Shown: one piece after another, positions 7,416-14,361 of the stretch
How positions within the stretch are numbered: position 1 is the first letter of the stretch
Layout of the letters: every line of letters starts with the position of its first letter
NCBI GenBank assembly: GCA_964396055.1
Contig: CAYNDV010000093.1
Span: 1-17,797, forward strand
Reading direction: 5' to 3'
Length of the DNA: 17,797 bases
From: CAYJPV01 sp964396055
GTDB lineage: Bacteria > Acidobacteriota > Vicinamibacteria > Vicinamibacterales > JAKQTR01
Notes under the pieces: model-generated
The model's database searches: none
Seen by the model: only the letters and a program-made list of their open reading frames with translations
What the model was told of the DNA's origin: nothing
Made by a program: the position numbers and the translations under genes

Positions 7416-9064
7416 GACGTCCCATCCTTGCATTCCTGCTGCTGGCCGCCACGATGGGCCCGTCTCTGCACTCGGCTGGGGCGCCTCCGCCGGCGCGGAC
7501 GCGCCTGGCGCCCGTCACGGCGAAGTCGGGCATGGTGGCGTCGGCGCACGCGCTGGCCTCCCAGGCCGGCGTCGAGATCCTGAAAGCCGGCGGCAATGCC
7601 GTGGATGCCGCCGTGGCCGCCGCCTTCGCGATCGGCGTCGTCGAACCCAACGCGTCGGGCCTCGGCGGCGAAGGCATGATGGTCATCCACCTCGCCGCGT
7701 CGAAGACGACGGTGGCGATCGACTATCGTTCCATGGCACCGAAGGGCGCGACGTTCGACGGGAGCATTCCGTCGACGGGTCACGCCGCGGTGGCCGTGCC
7801 GGGCACCGTCGCCGGCCTGGTGCTGGCGCAGCAGAAGTACGGCAAGCTGAAACTCTCGACGGTCATCGCGCCGGCAGCGCTGCTGGCGGATCAGGGCTTC
7901 GTCGTGTCGTCCACCCTGGCAGGCATCCTGGTGGATAACTTCGAGGACGTGGCAAAGAACGAGCCGTTGGCGAAGCTGCTCTGTCCCGGAGGCCTGCCGG
8001 TCGAGGCTGGGACGACACTGAAGAACCCGGAACTCGCGGCCAGCCTGCGTGCCATCGCGGCCGGGGGCGCCGATGTCTTCTACCGCGGCGTGCTCGCCGA
8101 CCGAATCGTCGCGGAGATGAGCGCGAAGGGTGGGTTTATCACCAGGGAGGATCTCGCCGCCTACCGGGCGATCGAACGCGAGCCCGTCAAGGGCACCTAC
8201 CGCGGCTACGACATCGTCTCGGCGCCGCCGCCGGTGGGCGGCCTGACGGTGGTGGAGATCCTCCAGATCCTCGACCAGATGAGCCTGGCGAAGACGCCTC
8301 ACGCGTCGGCGCGCCACGTGCACCTGTTCGCCGAGGCCATGAAGCGCGGCTTCGCCGACTACAACGCCTTCATCGGCGATCCCGACTTCGCGGCGGTGCC
8401 GACCGCCCTGCTGCTGTCGCGCGACTACGCGAAGCGCCGGGCCGCTGAGATCGACCCGGCGAAGGTGTCGCCGACCATCGCCCCGGCCAGCGTGTCGAAG
8501 GACGAGCCCGCCAGCACCACGTCCCTGTCGGTGGTGGACCGCCAGGGCAACCTGGTGGCGCTGACGCAGACGATCTCGGACTTCTTCGGCGCCAGGGTGG
8601 CCATCGAGGGCACCGGCATCATCCTGAACAACGAGATGAAGAACTTCTCGGCCCGCGGTCCCAACGCGCTCGCGCCGGGCAAACGCATGCGGACCGCCAT
8701 CGCGCCGACGATCGTCCTGCGCCAGGGACGGCCGTTCGCGACGATCGGCACGCCCGGCGCCGCGCGCATCATCTCGACGATGACGCTGCTGCTGTCGAAC
8801 CTGATCGACTACAAGATGGGGATTCAGGAGGCGATCGAAGCCCCGCGGTTCTTCGCCCGCGACACGGACAAGGAACTCTCGGTCGAGGCACGGGTGCCGG
8901 AGGCCACCGTGAAGGCCCTCGCGGCCATGGGCTACACGGTCAAGGCGATGGGCGAGTACGATCTGTTCTTCGGCGGCGCCCAGGGCATCGTCATCGAGGC
9001 CGCCACCGGCCGGCGTATCGGCGGCGCGGACCCGCGCCGCGACGGCGCCGTGATGGGGTATTGA
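7412..9064 (+). CDS. ggt: Gamma-glutamyltransferase family protein (Ntn hydrolase), exported
   Basis: Gamma-glutamyltransferases hydrolyse or transfer the gamma-glutamyl group of glutathione and related peptides in the periplasm after autocleavage before a Thr. The 550-residue length fits the family. A signal peptide covers about residues 1-24. Family blocks include MVASAHALASQAGVEILKAG, GGNAVDAAVAAAFAIGVVEPNASGLGGEG, IDYRSMAP (substrate Arg106), AVPGTVAG, the ILNNEMKNFSA loop and the glycine loop GTPGAARI. The predicted autocleavage/nucleophile residue is Thr369 in ASTTSLSVVD, where most relatives have TTHxSVVD, so the His is Ser. The paired Ser that grip the glutamyl carboxylate (SSMSPT in Escherichia coli) read TAIAPT, and the second Asp of the NNxMDDF loop is Asn, so specificity may differ. 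It overlaps the upstream hydrolase by 4 bp and is followed by a repeat region. Confidence 0.92.
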   Translation: MRRPILAFLLLAATMGPSLHSAGAPPPARTRLAPVTAKSGMVASAHALASQAGVEILKAGGNAVDAAVAAAFAIGVVEPNASGLGGEGMMVIHLAASKTTVAIDYRSMAPKGATFDGSIPSTGHAAVAVPGTVAGLVLAQQKYGKLKLSTVIAPAALLADQGFVVSSTLAGILVDNFEDVAKNEPLAKLLCPGGLPVEAGTTLKNPELAASLRAIAAGGADVFYRGVLADRIVAEMSAKGGFITREDLAAYRAIEREPVKGTYRGYDIVSAPPPVGGLTVVEILQILDQMSLAKTPHASARHVHLFAEAMKRGFADYNAFIGDPDFAAVPTALLLSRDYAKRRAAEIDPAKVSPTIAPASVSKDEPASTTSLSVVDRQGNLVALTQTISDFFGARVAIEGTGIILNNEMKNFSARGPNALAPGKRMRTAIAPTIVLRQGRPFATIGTPGAARIISTMTLLLSNLIDYKMGIQEAIEAPRFFARDTDKELSVEARVPEATVKALAAMGYTVKAMGEYDLFFGGAQGIVIEAATGRRIGGADPRRDGAVMGY

Positions 9065-9071
9065 GGTTTGC

Positions 9072-9113
9072 GTCTTTCGTGGCGTCTGGCTTCAGCCGGA
9101 CGTGAGGTGATCA
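9072..9113. repeat. REP-like hairpin repeat, copy 1
   Basis: This is the first of two near-identical direct copies in the gap after ggt. It contains a hairpin at 9083-9102 with 8-base arms CGTCTGGC and GCCGGACG around a TTCA loop (one G-T wobble), flanked by TTCGTGG on the left and TGAGGTGATCA on the right. The GC-rich stem could stop or stabilise the upstream transcript, but no T-run follows, so it is not a classic terminator. Confidence 0.85.
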
Positions 9114-9147
9114 GCGGGACGCGGGACTGCGGGCTGCCGGCTGCTCC

Positions 9148-9188
9148 GTCTTCGTGGCGTCCGGCTTCAGCCGGACGTGAGGTGATCA
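9148..9188. repeat. REP-like hairpin repeat, copy 2, carrying the Shine-Dalgarno of the next gene
   Basis: This direct copy lies 34 bp after copy 1 and differs from it by one deleted T and one T-to-C change. The hairpin is now perfect: CGTCCGGC (9158-9165), loop TTCA, GCCGGACG (9170-9177). Its right flank GAGGTGAT (9179-9186) sits 3-5 bases before the ATG at 9190 and is the only Shine-Dalgarno candidate for that gene, so the repeat and the ribosome-binding site overlap. Confidence 0.85.
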
Positions 9189-9189
9189 T

Positions 9190-9738
9190 ATGACACGTGT
9201 CTGCGCAGTGATGCTGGCTGTTTCGTTGTTCGTGGCCGTTGTCCCCGCATCGGCCCAGCCCGTCTTCGAGCGCCCGGGGCTGCTCACATCGGTCGGGCAG
9301 AGCTCGGATGTCGCCATCGTCAAGGTGGTGATGAACACGCAACTGAAGCTGGATCTCGCCGTGAAGCCGCTGGCGACGGCGGCCGACCTCGAGGGCATGA
9401 AGTCCCTGGTGGTCGTCGTGGGCGCCAGCACGAAGGGCCTCGGCGCCGCCGGGCTCGACGTCGACAAGGAACTCGCCCGTGGGGCCGCGCTCCTGAAAGC
9501 CGCGAAGGACAAGGGCCTCAAGGTGCTGGTGCTGCACTCGGGCGGGGAGTCGCGGCGGGGCAAAACCTCGAACGACATGATCGAGGCGGTCGTCCCGTTG
9601 GCCGACCAGGTGGCGGTGGTGGCGTCGGGCAACAAGGACAAGCTCTTCAACACGCTGGCGGCGAAACGGAACACCCCGGTCGTGGAGGTCGAGAAGGCCA
9701 CGGCCCTGGCCGAGGCGCTGAGGCCGCTGTTCCGTTGA
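9190..9738 (+). CDS. Small exported protein of the DUF6305 type
   Basis: This is a 182-residue protein with a clear signal peptide (MTRVCAVMLAVSLFVAVVPASA, cleavage after residue 22). I recall this architecture as the uncharacterised family DUF6305, from the blocks PGLLTSVGQSSDVAIVKVV, ADLEGMKSLVVVVGASTKGLGAAGLDVDKEL, KGLKVLVLHSGGESRRGKTSNDMIEAVVPLADQ and VVASGNKDKLFNTLA. The pattern of short beta strands and helices suggests a Rossmann-like fold, located in the periplasm. No catalytic motif is evident. It precedes the DctM-like permease by 22 bp. It could therefore be an unconventional binding or accessory protein for that permease, since no ordinary DctP-type binding protein is present. That role is inference. 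The start is set by GAGGTGAT just upstream, supplied by the preceding repeat. The family name is from memory and unverified. Confidence 0.85.
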   Translation: MTRVCAVMLAVSLFVAVVPASAQPVFERPGLLTSVGQSSDVAIVKVVMNTQLKLDLAVKPLATAADLEGMKSLVVVVGASTKGLGAAGLDVDKELARGAALLKAAKDKGLKVLVLHSGGESRRGKTSNDMIEAVVPLADQVAVVASGNKDKLFNTLAAKRNTPVVEVEKATALAEALRPLFR

Positions 9739-9760
9739 CGCCGGCGCACGGCACGGGAAC

Positions 9761-11032
9761 GTGACAGCCGAACCCTTGACGCTGCTGGCCATGGTGGCCG
9801 GCTTCGGCGTGCTGGTGACCCTGGCGCGTTGGCCCGTGGGTGTCTCGCTGGCGGTGGCCGCCTGGCTGGGCGCCGCCGTGAACGGCCAGTGGTTCCCGCT
9901 CCGACACCTGGTCGAAGGCGCGTTTTCTTATCTCGATCCGATCCTCGTCATCGCCACCGCGACGATCTTCATGCGGGTACTGGCGGATGGCGGCGCCCTC
10001 GGCACCATCGGCGCGGCCGTGGAGCGCCGCCTGGGCAGCCGGCCCGCCATTCTGCTCCCGGTGCTGATGGCCATCGTCATGTTCCCCGGCATGATCACGG
10101 GGTCGTCGACGGCTTCGGTGCTGACGACGGGGGCGATGGCCGCGTCGATTCTGATTGGACTTGGCGTGGAACGGGCCCGGGCAGCGGCCTTCGTGGCGAT
10201 GGGCAGCATCTTCGGCATGATCGCGCCGCCGGTCAATATCCCCGCGATGCTGATTGGCGGCGGCATCGACCTGCCCTACGTCGGGTTCATGAAGCCGCTG
10301 CTGCTGGTATCGGTGCCGCTGGCGCTGGTGACGTCGTACGTCCTCGGCCGCGACGTCCTGCGAAATCAATCCCGGATTGATTTCCTCTCCGTTCCCGGAA
10401 ATCAATCCGGGATTGATTTCGCGAGGGCCATGGCGCCCATCGCCGTCACCGCCCTCCTCATGGCGGCCCCGCAGATCTGGCCGCAGCGGGTGCCGGACAT
10501 CGGCCTGCCGCTGGTGTTCGTCGTGGCCGCCACCCTTGCGGTGCTGCTCTCTCCCCGCTTCCGCGTCCTCCGCACCCTGCACGCCGCCACCGACGAGGCC
10601 CTGCCGGTGCTGGGCATCCTGACGGGTGTCGGGGCGTTCATCCAGGTCATGACCCTGACCGGCGCCCGCGGGTGGCTCGTCGCCCAGATGCTCGGGGCGC
10701 CATCCTGGGCCTTGATCGTCGCCGCAGGCGTCAGCATGCCGCTGTTCGGCGCCGTGTCGGCGTTCGGGTCGGCCTCGGTGCTCGGCGTGCCGTTCTTGCT
10801 GGCGTTGCTGGGCCGCAACGAGGTGGTCACCACGGCTGCGCTCTCGCTTCTGGCGGGCCTCGGGGATCTGATGCTGCCCGCAGCCCTGGCCGCCACGCTC
10901 GCCGCCCGCGTGGCCGGCGTCGAGGACCGGGTGCACGTGCTCCGCCGCTGCCTGGCGCCCGCGCTCCTGGCGGCGGCCGCCGCCGTCGCGGTGCTGTGGT
11001 TCGCCCCATCCATCGGGCGCTGGTTGAGTTGA
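9761..11032 (+). CDS. TRAP DctM-like large permease, interrupted in frame by a palindromic element
   Basis: This 423-residue, very hydrophobic protein has about 10-12 transmembrane helices. It matches the DctM/ion-transporter superfamily, whose members use a sodium or proton gradient to import small organic acids. The hallmark stretch is at about 105-165: MFPGMITGSSTASVLTTGAM, then AAAFVAMGSIFGMIAPPVNIPAML, corresponding to the conserved G-S-S-x-A-S and G-x-x-x-P-P loops. A second pseudo-repeat near FGAVSAFGSASVLGVPFLLALLG fits the internal two-fold symmetry. Residues 202-220 (NQSRIDF, spacer, NQSGIDF) come from an inserted repeat in the loop between two helices, leaving the frame intact. No DctP receptor or DctQ subunit is nearby; the exported DUF6305-type protein upstream may substitute. 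The start is GTG 9761 after GGGAAC, a weak site, so a slightly later start is possible. Confidence 0.85.
   Translation: MTAEPLTLLAMVAGFGVLVTLARWPVGVSLAVAAWLGAAVNGQWFPLRHLVEGAFSYLDPILVIATATIFMRVLADGGALGTIGAAVERRLGSRPAILLPVLMAIVMFPGMITGSSTASVLTTGAMAASILIGLGVERARAAAFVAMGSIFGMIAPPVNIPAMLIGGGIDLPYVGFMKPLLLVSVPLALVTSYVLGRDVLRNQSRIDFLSVPGNQSGIDFARAMAPIAVTALLMAAPQIWPQRVPDIGLPLVFVVAATLAVLLSPRFRVLRTLHAATDEALPVLGILTGVGAFIQVMTLTGARGWLVAQMLGAPSWALIVAAGVSMPLFGAVSAFGSASVLGVPFLLALLGRNEVVTTAALSLLAGLGDLMLPAALAATLAARVAGVEDRVHVLRRCLAPALLAAAAAVAVLWFAPSIGRWLS
10363..10419. repeat. Pair of 21-bp palindromes inserted in the permease gene
   Basis: Two perfect 21-bp copies lie here: 10363-10383 (arms AAATCAATCC and GGATTGATTT, centre C) and 10399-10419 (centre G, i.e. 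the reverse complement of the first), separated by 15 bp. They can fold as two small hairpins or as one long hairpin, extended by GCG (10360-10362) and CGC (10420-10422). The 57-bp unit is a multiple of three and has no stop in the frame used, encoding 19 residues of the permease. It is the same element family as 4643-4751. Confidence 0.95.
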
Positions 11033-11039
11033 GGGGCCC

Positions 11040-11183
11040 ATGCTGCTGATCTACCGCCTGATCACCGCCGCGCTCGCCGTGCTGCTGCTGGCCGCGCTCT
11101 TCCGCCGCCGGCCCTTCGGCGAGCAGGTGACCGCCGGCATGGTGCTCGTTCCGCTCATGCTCAGGATCCTGCTGATCAAGTAG
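11040..11183 (+). CDS. 47-residue two-helix membrane protein
   Basis: The ORF begins with ATG at 11040, 4-9 bases after GAGGGG and 7 bp after the permease stop, so it is very likely co-translated. The product has a first hydrophobic segment (LLIYRLITAALAVLLLAALF, residues 2-21). A short charged turn follows (RRRPFGEQ, 22-29), then a second hydrophobic segment (TAGMVLVPLMLRILLIK, 31-47). I cannot name the family. By position it may be a small accessory subunit of the DctM-like permease, loosely taking the place of DctQ although it is far shorter. The proposed role is inference. Confidence 0.72.
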   Translation: MLLIYRLITAALAVLLLAALFRRRPFGEQVTAGMVLVPLMLRILLIK

Positions 11184-11250
11184 GCGTGACGCCCACGTGG
11201 CGATTGGCGGACCCGTCCCGGGCGGCGGCGGCCGGCACGCAGGACGGCAC

Positions 11251-11269
11251 GGGGGTCCCCGAGACCCCC
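11251..11269 (+). terminator. GC hairpin between the small membrane protein and the GH38 gene
   Basis: A perfect 7-bp stem GGGGGTC / GACCCCC encloses the loop CCCGA, 68 bp after the stop of the 47-residue gene and 24 bp before the GH38 ATG. No T-run follows, so it is at best a weak or factor-dependent terminator or an attenuator. It may separate the GH38 gene from the upstream unit. Confidence 0.35.
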
Positions 11270-11292
11270 ACGCGCTGTGCGAGAATCCCGGC

Positions 11293-14200
11293 ATGCGCCT
11301 GGTTCAACGCGTCACGCTCGTGGTGCTGGTTGCCGTTCACGCGGCTGGCGTCTCTGCCCGCCAGGTGCCGTCTGTCGAACCCCGCCTGCCCGCCGTCTGG
11401 CAGCAGGGATGGGTCCGCACCGTCTCGGGCGACACGCTCGTGTACCCCTGGGCCTACCCGGGACAGACGCGCACGCTGCTCAGCCGGGCGACGGACGGCA
11501 GGATGGCTGTCGAATGGGAGGGCGCGCCCGTCCCGGACGGCCCGCCCGACACCCCCATCACGTACCTCTGGCACGCGGGGACCGCATCAGGGAACCGGGT
11601 CTGTTCGTTCACGTTGTCCGTGAACGGCGCGGCGGTGGCCACGTTCACGTCGGGCCGCACGACGGCCGATCGCACGTGGCGCGTGGAGGGTCCGGGCGGC
11701 GCGACGCTGACGTTCCTGACGACGCGCATCGGCCAGTTCAACGAGTTGTTCGGGTTCATGTGGCTCACGGCGCCGCGATCGGTGTTCGGCACCGGCGCGC
11801 CGCGGTTCCGGGTCGTCGGCGAGGCCGCCGGCGATCAGGACTACTACCTCGGGCAGGAACAGCCGGTCGAAACCTGGACGCGGGTGCGCCCCGAGCAGGC
11901 CGTGTTCGCAGACGGCCAGCGGGCCGTGCGGGTGAGTTTCAGTCTCGTCGGAGCGCCCAGAACGGCGGCCGTGCGGTCGGGCACGCGACGGCTCTGGTCG
12001 GGGCCCGTCCAGCCGGGTCACACGACCGCGCTGGTACCGGTGGGGCCCAATGGCGCGGCCACCGTGCCGATCACCGTCGAGATCGACGGCACGCCGGCGC
12101 TCGCCGAGACCCTGACGCTCGCGGCCGTGCCGCCGCGGGCGCTGCACCTGCTGCCCCACTCGCACGTGGACATCGGGTACTCGGACCCGCAGCCCGAGGT
12201 CGAGCGCAAGCAGTGGAAGAACCTCCGCGACGCCATCGACCTGGGGCGCCGCACGCAGTCGTACCCGCGCGAGGCGCGCTTCAGGTGGAACGTCGAAGGC
12301 GTGTGGGCGGTCGAGAGCTACCTGGAACAGGCCACGCCCGCCGAACGCCGGGTGTTCGCCGCCGCGGTGAAGGACGGCATCATCGGCCTGCAGGCCAACT
12401 ACACGAACATCCTGACCGGCCTGGCCACTCCTGCCGAACTGCGACACTGGACCGATGCGGCGCGACGCATCGAGCGGACACTCGGGGCGGCGCCGGCGCG
12501 GTCCGCCATGCACAGCGATATCCCCGGGCTGACCTGGAGCGTGGTCCCGGCGCTGGCGCGCGCCGGCGTGCGGTACTTCAGCAGCGGCCCGAACTACATG
12601 CCGGGGTTGCCCGACGGCGGCGACCGGATCGGCGGCACGCTGACGGCGCTGGGCGACCGGCCGTTCTGGTGGACGTCGCCGTCGGGGCGCGAACGGCTGC
12701 TCTTCTGGATGTCCGGCCGCGGCTACTCCTGGTTCCACAGCCTCAACACGGGTCCGGCCTCGGACCGCTCGCGCGACAGCGTGCTCGAGTACGTGCAGGC
12801 CCTGGCCGACGCCGGGTATCCCTACGACATGATCCAGGTGCGGTACACCATCGGCGGCGACAACGGGCCCGTCGATCCCCGCCTGCCCGACTATGTCAGG
12901 CGCTGGAACGAGACGTTCGTCTCGCCGCGCCTGGTCATCAACACGGCCGATGCGATGTTCGAGGAGTTCGAGCATCGCCACGGTGCGCGCCTGCCGGTGA
13001 TGGCGGGCGACATGACGCCCTACTGGGAAGACGGCGCGATCTCGAGCGCGGCCGAGGAGGCGCTCACCCGCGCCGCCGCCCGCCGGGTGCAGCAGGCGAT
13101 GGACCTCGCGGCGATGCGCCGCGTGCCCCTGCCGCCCGACGGTGTCGCCGCCGCCTGGCGGAACATCCTGCTCTGGCACGAACACACCTGGGGCGCCGCC
13201 GACAGCGTCAGCCAGCCCGATCGGCCGGACGTGGTGGCCCAGTGGGAGTACAAGAAGCGGTTCGCCACCGAGGCCGACCGGCTGTCGCGGGCGCTGATGG
13301 ATGCCGCCCTCGTGCCGACGGAACAGGCGGGTGGTGTCATCGAGATCGTCAACTCGACGCCGCACGCGCGGTCCGGGCTTGTGTGGTTGTCGGCCGAAGA
13401 TTCGCGCGCGGGTGACCGGGTCGTCGACGCGGCCTCCGGGGCCGCCCTGCCGTCGCAGCGCGTGCGTGACGGGCGCCTGGCCGTGTGGGTGGACGACGTG
13501 GCCGCCCGTGGCTCACGGCGCGTGCGTGTCGTGTCCGGCGAGCCGGCCGCGCCCGCCGCTCCGGCGGCGGCGACCCTCTCATCGCTCGACAACGGGCGCC
13601 TGCGCCTGGTGCTCGACACCGACCGGGCCGCCGTGATGAGCCTGTCGTGGGCCGGCGCGCCTGGACATGACTTCTCGGCCGGCGCGCCAGGGCTTTTCCG
13701 GTACCTGTACGTAGATGGCCGCGACCCCGCCTCGGCAGTCGCCAGCACGGGTGGACGCGCGGTGGTCGAGGACGCGGGCCCGCTGGTGGCCACCATCCGG
13801 ATCGACAGCCCCGCTGCCGGCACCGCCGGTTCGACGAGGCGCTTCACCGTGATCGCGGGCGTGGAACAGGTGTTGGCCGAGGCGCGGCTCGACAAGCTCG
13901 CGGTGCGAACCAAGGAGAGCGCGCACGTCGCGCTCCCGTTTAACGTCCCGCAGGGCGTCGTCCGCGTCGACCAGGGCGACGCGCTGGTCGAGATCGGGCG
14001 GGACCAGTTGCCGGGGTCGTGCCGGGACTTCGTCGGCGTGCAGAGCGCGATCGATGTCTCGAACGGATCGCTGGGCGTCTCGCTGGTCTCGCTCGACGCG
14101 CCGCTCATCGAACTCGGCGCGATGACGGACGAACGCCAGAACGATCGTGGCACCAGGAACTGGCGCGAACGGGTGGCGCCGGGTTCGACGCTCTACGCGT

Positions 14201-14361
14201 ACCTGCTGAACAACTACTGGCACACCAACTACAAGGCCGACCAGTCCGGCCCCATGCGGTTCCGGTTCGTCCTCCGGCCCCATGGCCGGTTCGATGCCGC
14301 GGCCCTGCGCCGCTTCAGCGACGAGCAGGACTACCCGCTGCGGGCGGCCGCAGGACGCTGA
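11293..14361 (+). CDS. Exported glycoside hydrolase family 38 (alpha-mannosidase-like)
   Basis: GH38 enzymes are retaining, zinc-dependent alpha-mannosidases. The 1022-residue protein begins with a signal peptide (VQRVTLVVLVAVHAAGVSARQ, about 4-24). About 250 residues of beta-rich sequence follow before the catalytic domain. LLPHSHVDIGYSDP carries the zinc-binding His289, His291 and Asp293. MHSDIPGLTW carries Asp409, the expected nucleophile/metal ligand. A later LLWHEHTWGAAD segment fits the conserved His/Glu region near the end of the catalytic fold. The C-terminal third is a large beta-sandwich domain as in the family. ATG 11293 was chosen because it starts the signal peptide; an upstream in-frame ATG at 11197 adds 32 residues that spoil it. 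The sequence GAGAAT six bases before the ATG suggests a leaderless start. Its 3' end overlaps the convergent M23 gene by 47 bp. The substrate is unproven. Confidence 0.88.
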   Translation: MRLVQRVTLVVLVAVHAAGVSARQVPSVEPRLPAVWQQGWVRTVSGDTLVYPWAYPGQTRTLLSRATDGRMAVEWEGAPVPDGPPDTPITYLWHAGTASGNRVCSFTLSVNGAAVATFTSGRTTADRTWRVEGPGGATLTFLTTRIGQFNELFGFMWLTAPRSVFGTGAPRFRVVGEAAGDQDYYLGQEQPVETWTRVRPEQAVFADGQRAVRVSFSLVGAPRTAAVRSGTRRLWSGPVQPGHTTALVPVGPNGAATVPITVEIDGTPALAETLTLAAVPPRALHLLPHSHVDIGYSDPQPEVERKQWKNLRDAIDLGRRTQSYPREARFRWNVEGVWAVESYLEQATPAERRVFAAAVKDGIIGLQANYTNILTGLATPAELRHWTDAARRIERTLGAAPARSAMHSDIPGLTWSVVPALARAGVRYFSSGPNYMPGLPDGGDRIGGTLTALGDRPFWWTSPSGRERLLFWMSGRGYSWFHSLNTGPASDRSRDSVLEYVQALADAGYPYDMIQVRYTIGGDNGPVDPRLPDYVRRWNETFVSPRLVINTADAMFEEFEHRHGARLPVMAGDMTPYWEDGAISSAAEEALTRAAARRVQQAMDLAAMRRVPLPPDGVAAAWRNILLWHEHTWGAADSVSQPDRPDVVAQWEYKKRFATEADRLSRALMDAALVPTEQAGGVIEIVNSTPHARSGLVWLSAEDSRAGDRVVDAASGAALPSQRVRDGRLAVWVDDVAARGSRRVRVVSGEPAAPAAPAAATLSSLDNGRLRLVLDTDRAAVMSLSWAGAPGHDFSAGAPGLFRYLYVDGRDPASAVASTGGRAVVEDAGPLVATIRIDSPAAGTAGSTRRFTVIAGVEQVLAEARLDKLAVRTKESAHVALPFNVPQGVVRVDQGDALVEIGRDQLPGSCRDFVGVQSAIDVSNGSLGVSLVSLDAPLIELGAMTDERQNDRGTRNWRERVAPGSTLYAYLLNNYWHTNYKADQSGPMRFRFVLRPHGRFDAAALRRFSDEQDYPLRAAAGR

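Noticed and set aside
9083..9177. Hairpins after ggt as intrinsic terminators
   Set aside because: The stems are strong but no T-run follows either one, and the second overlaps the next gene's ribosome-binding site, so termination there is doubtful.
10363..10419. Palindromes as transcription-factor operators
   Set aside because: This copy pair lies deep inside the permease coding sequence, far from any start, and the unit length keeps the frame. Insertion explains it better, although a secondary binding role for the upstream cluster is not excluded.
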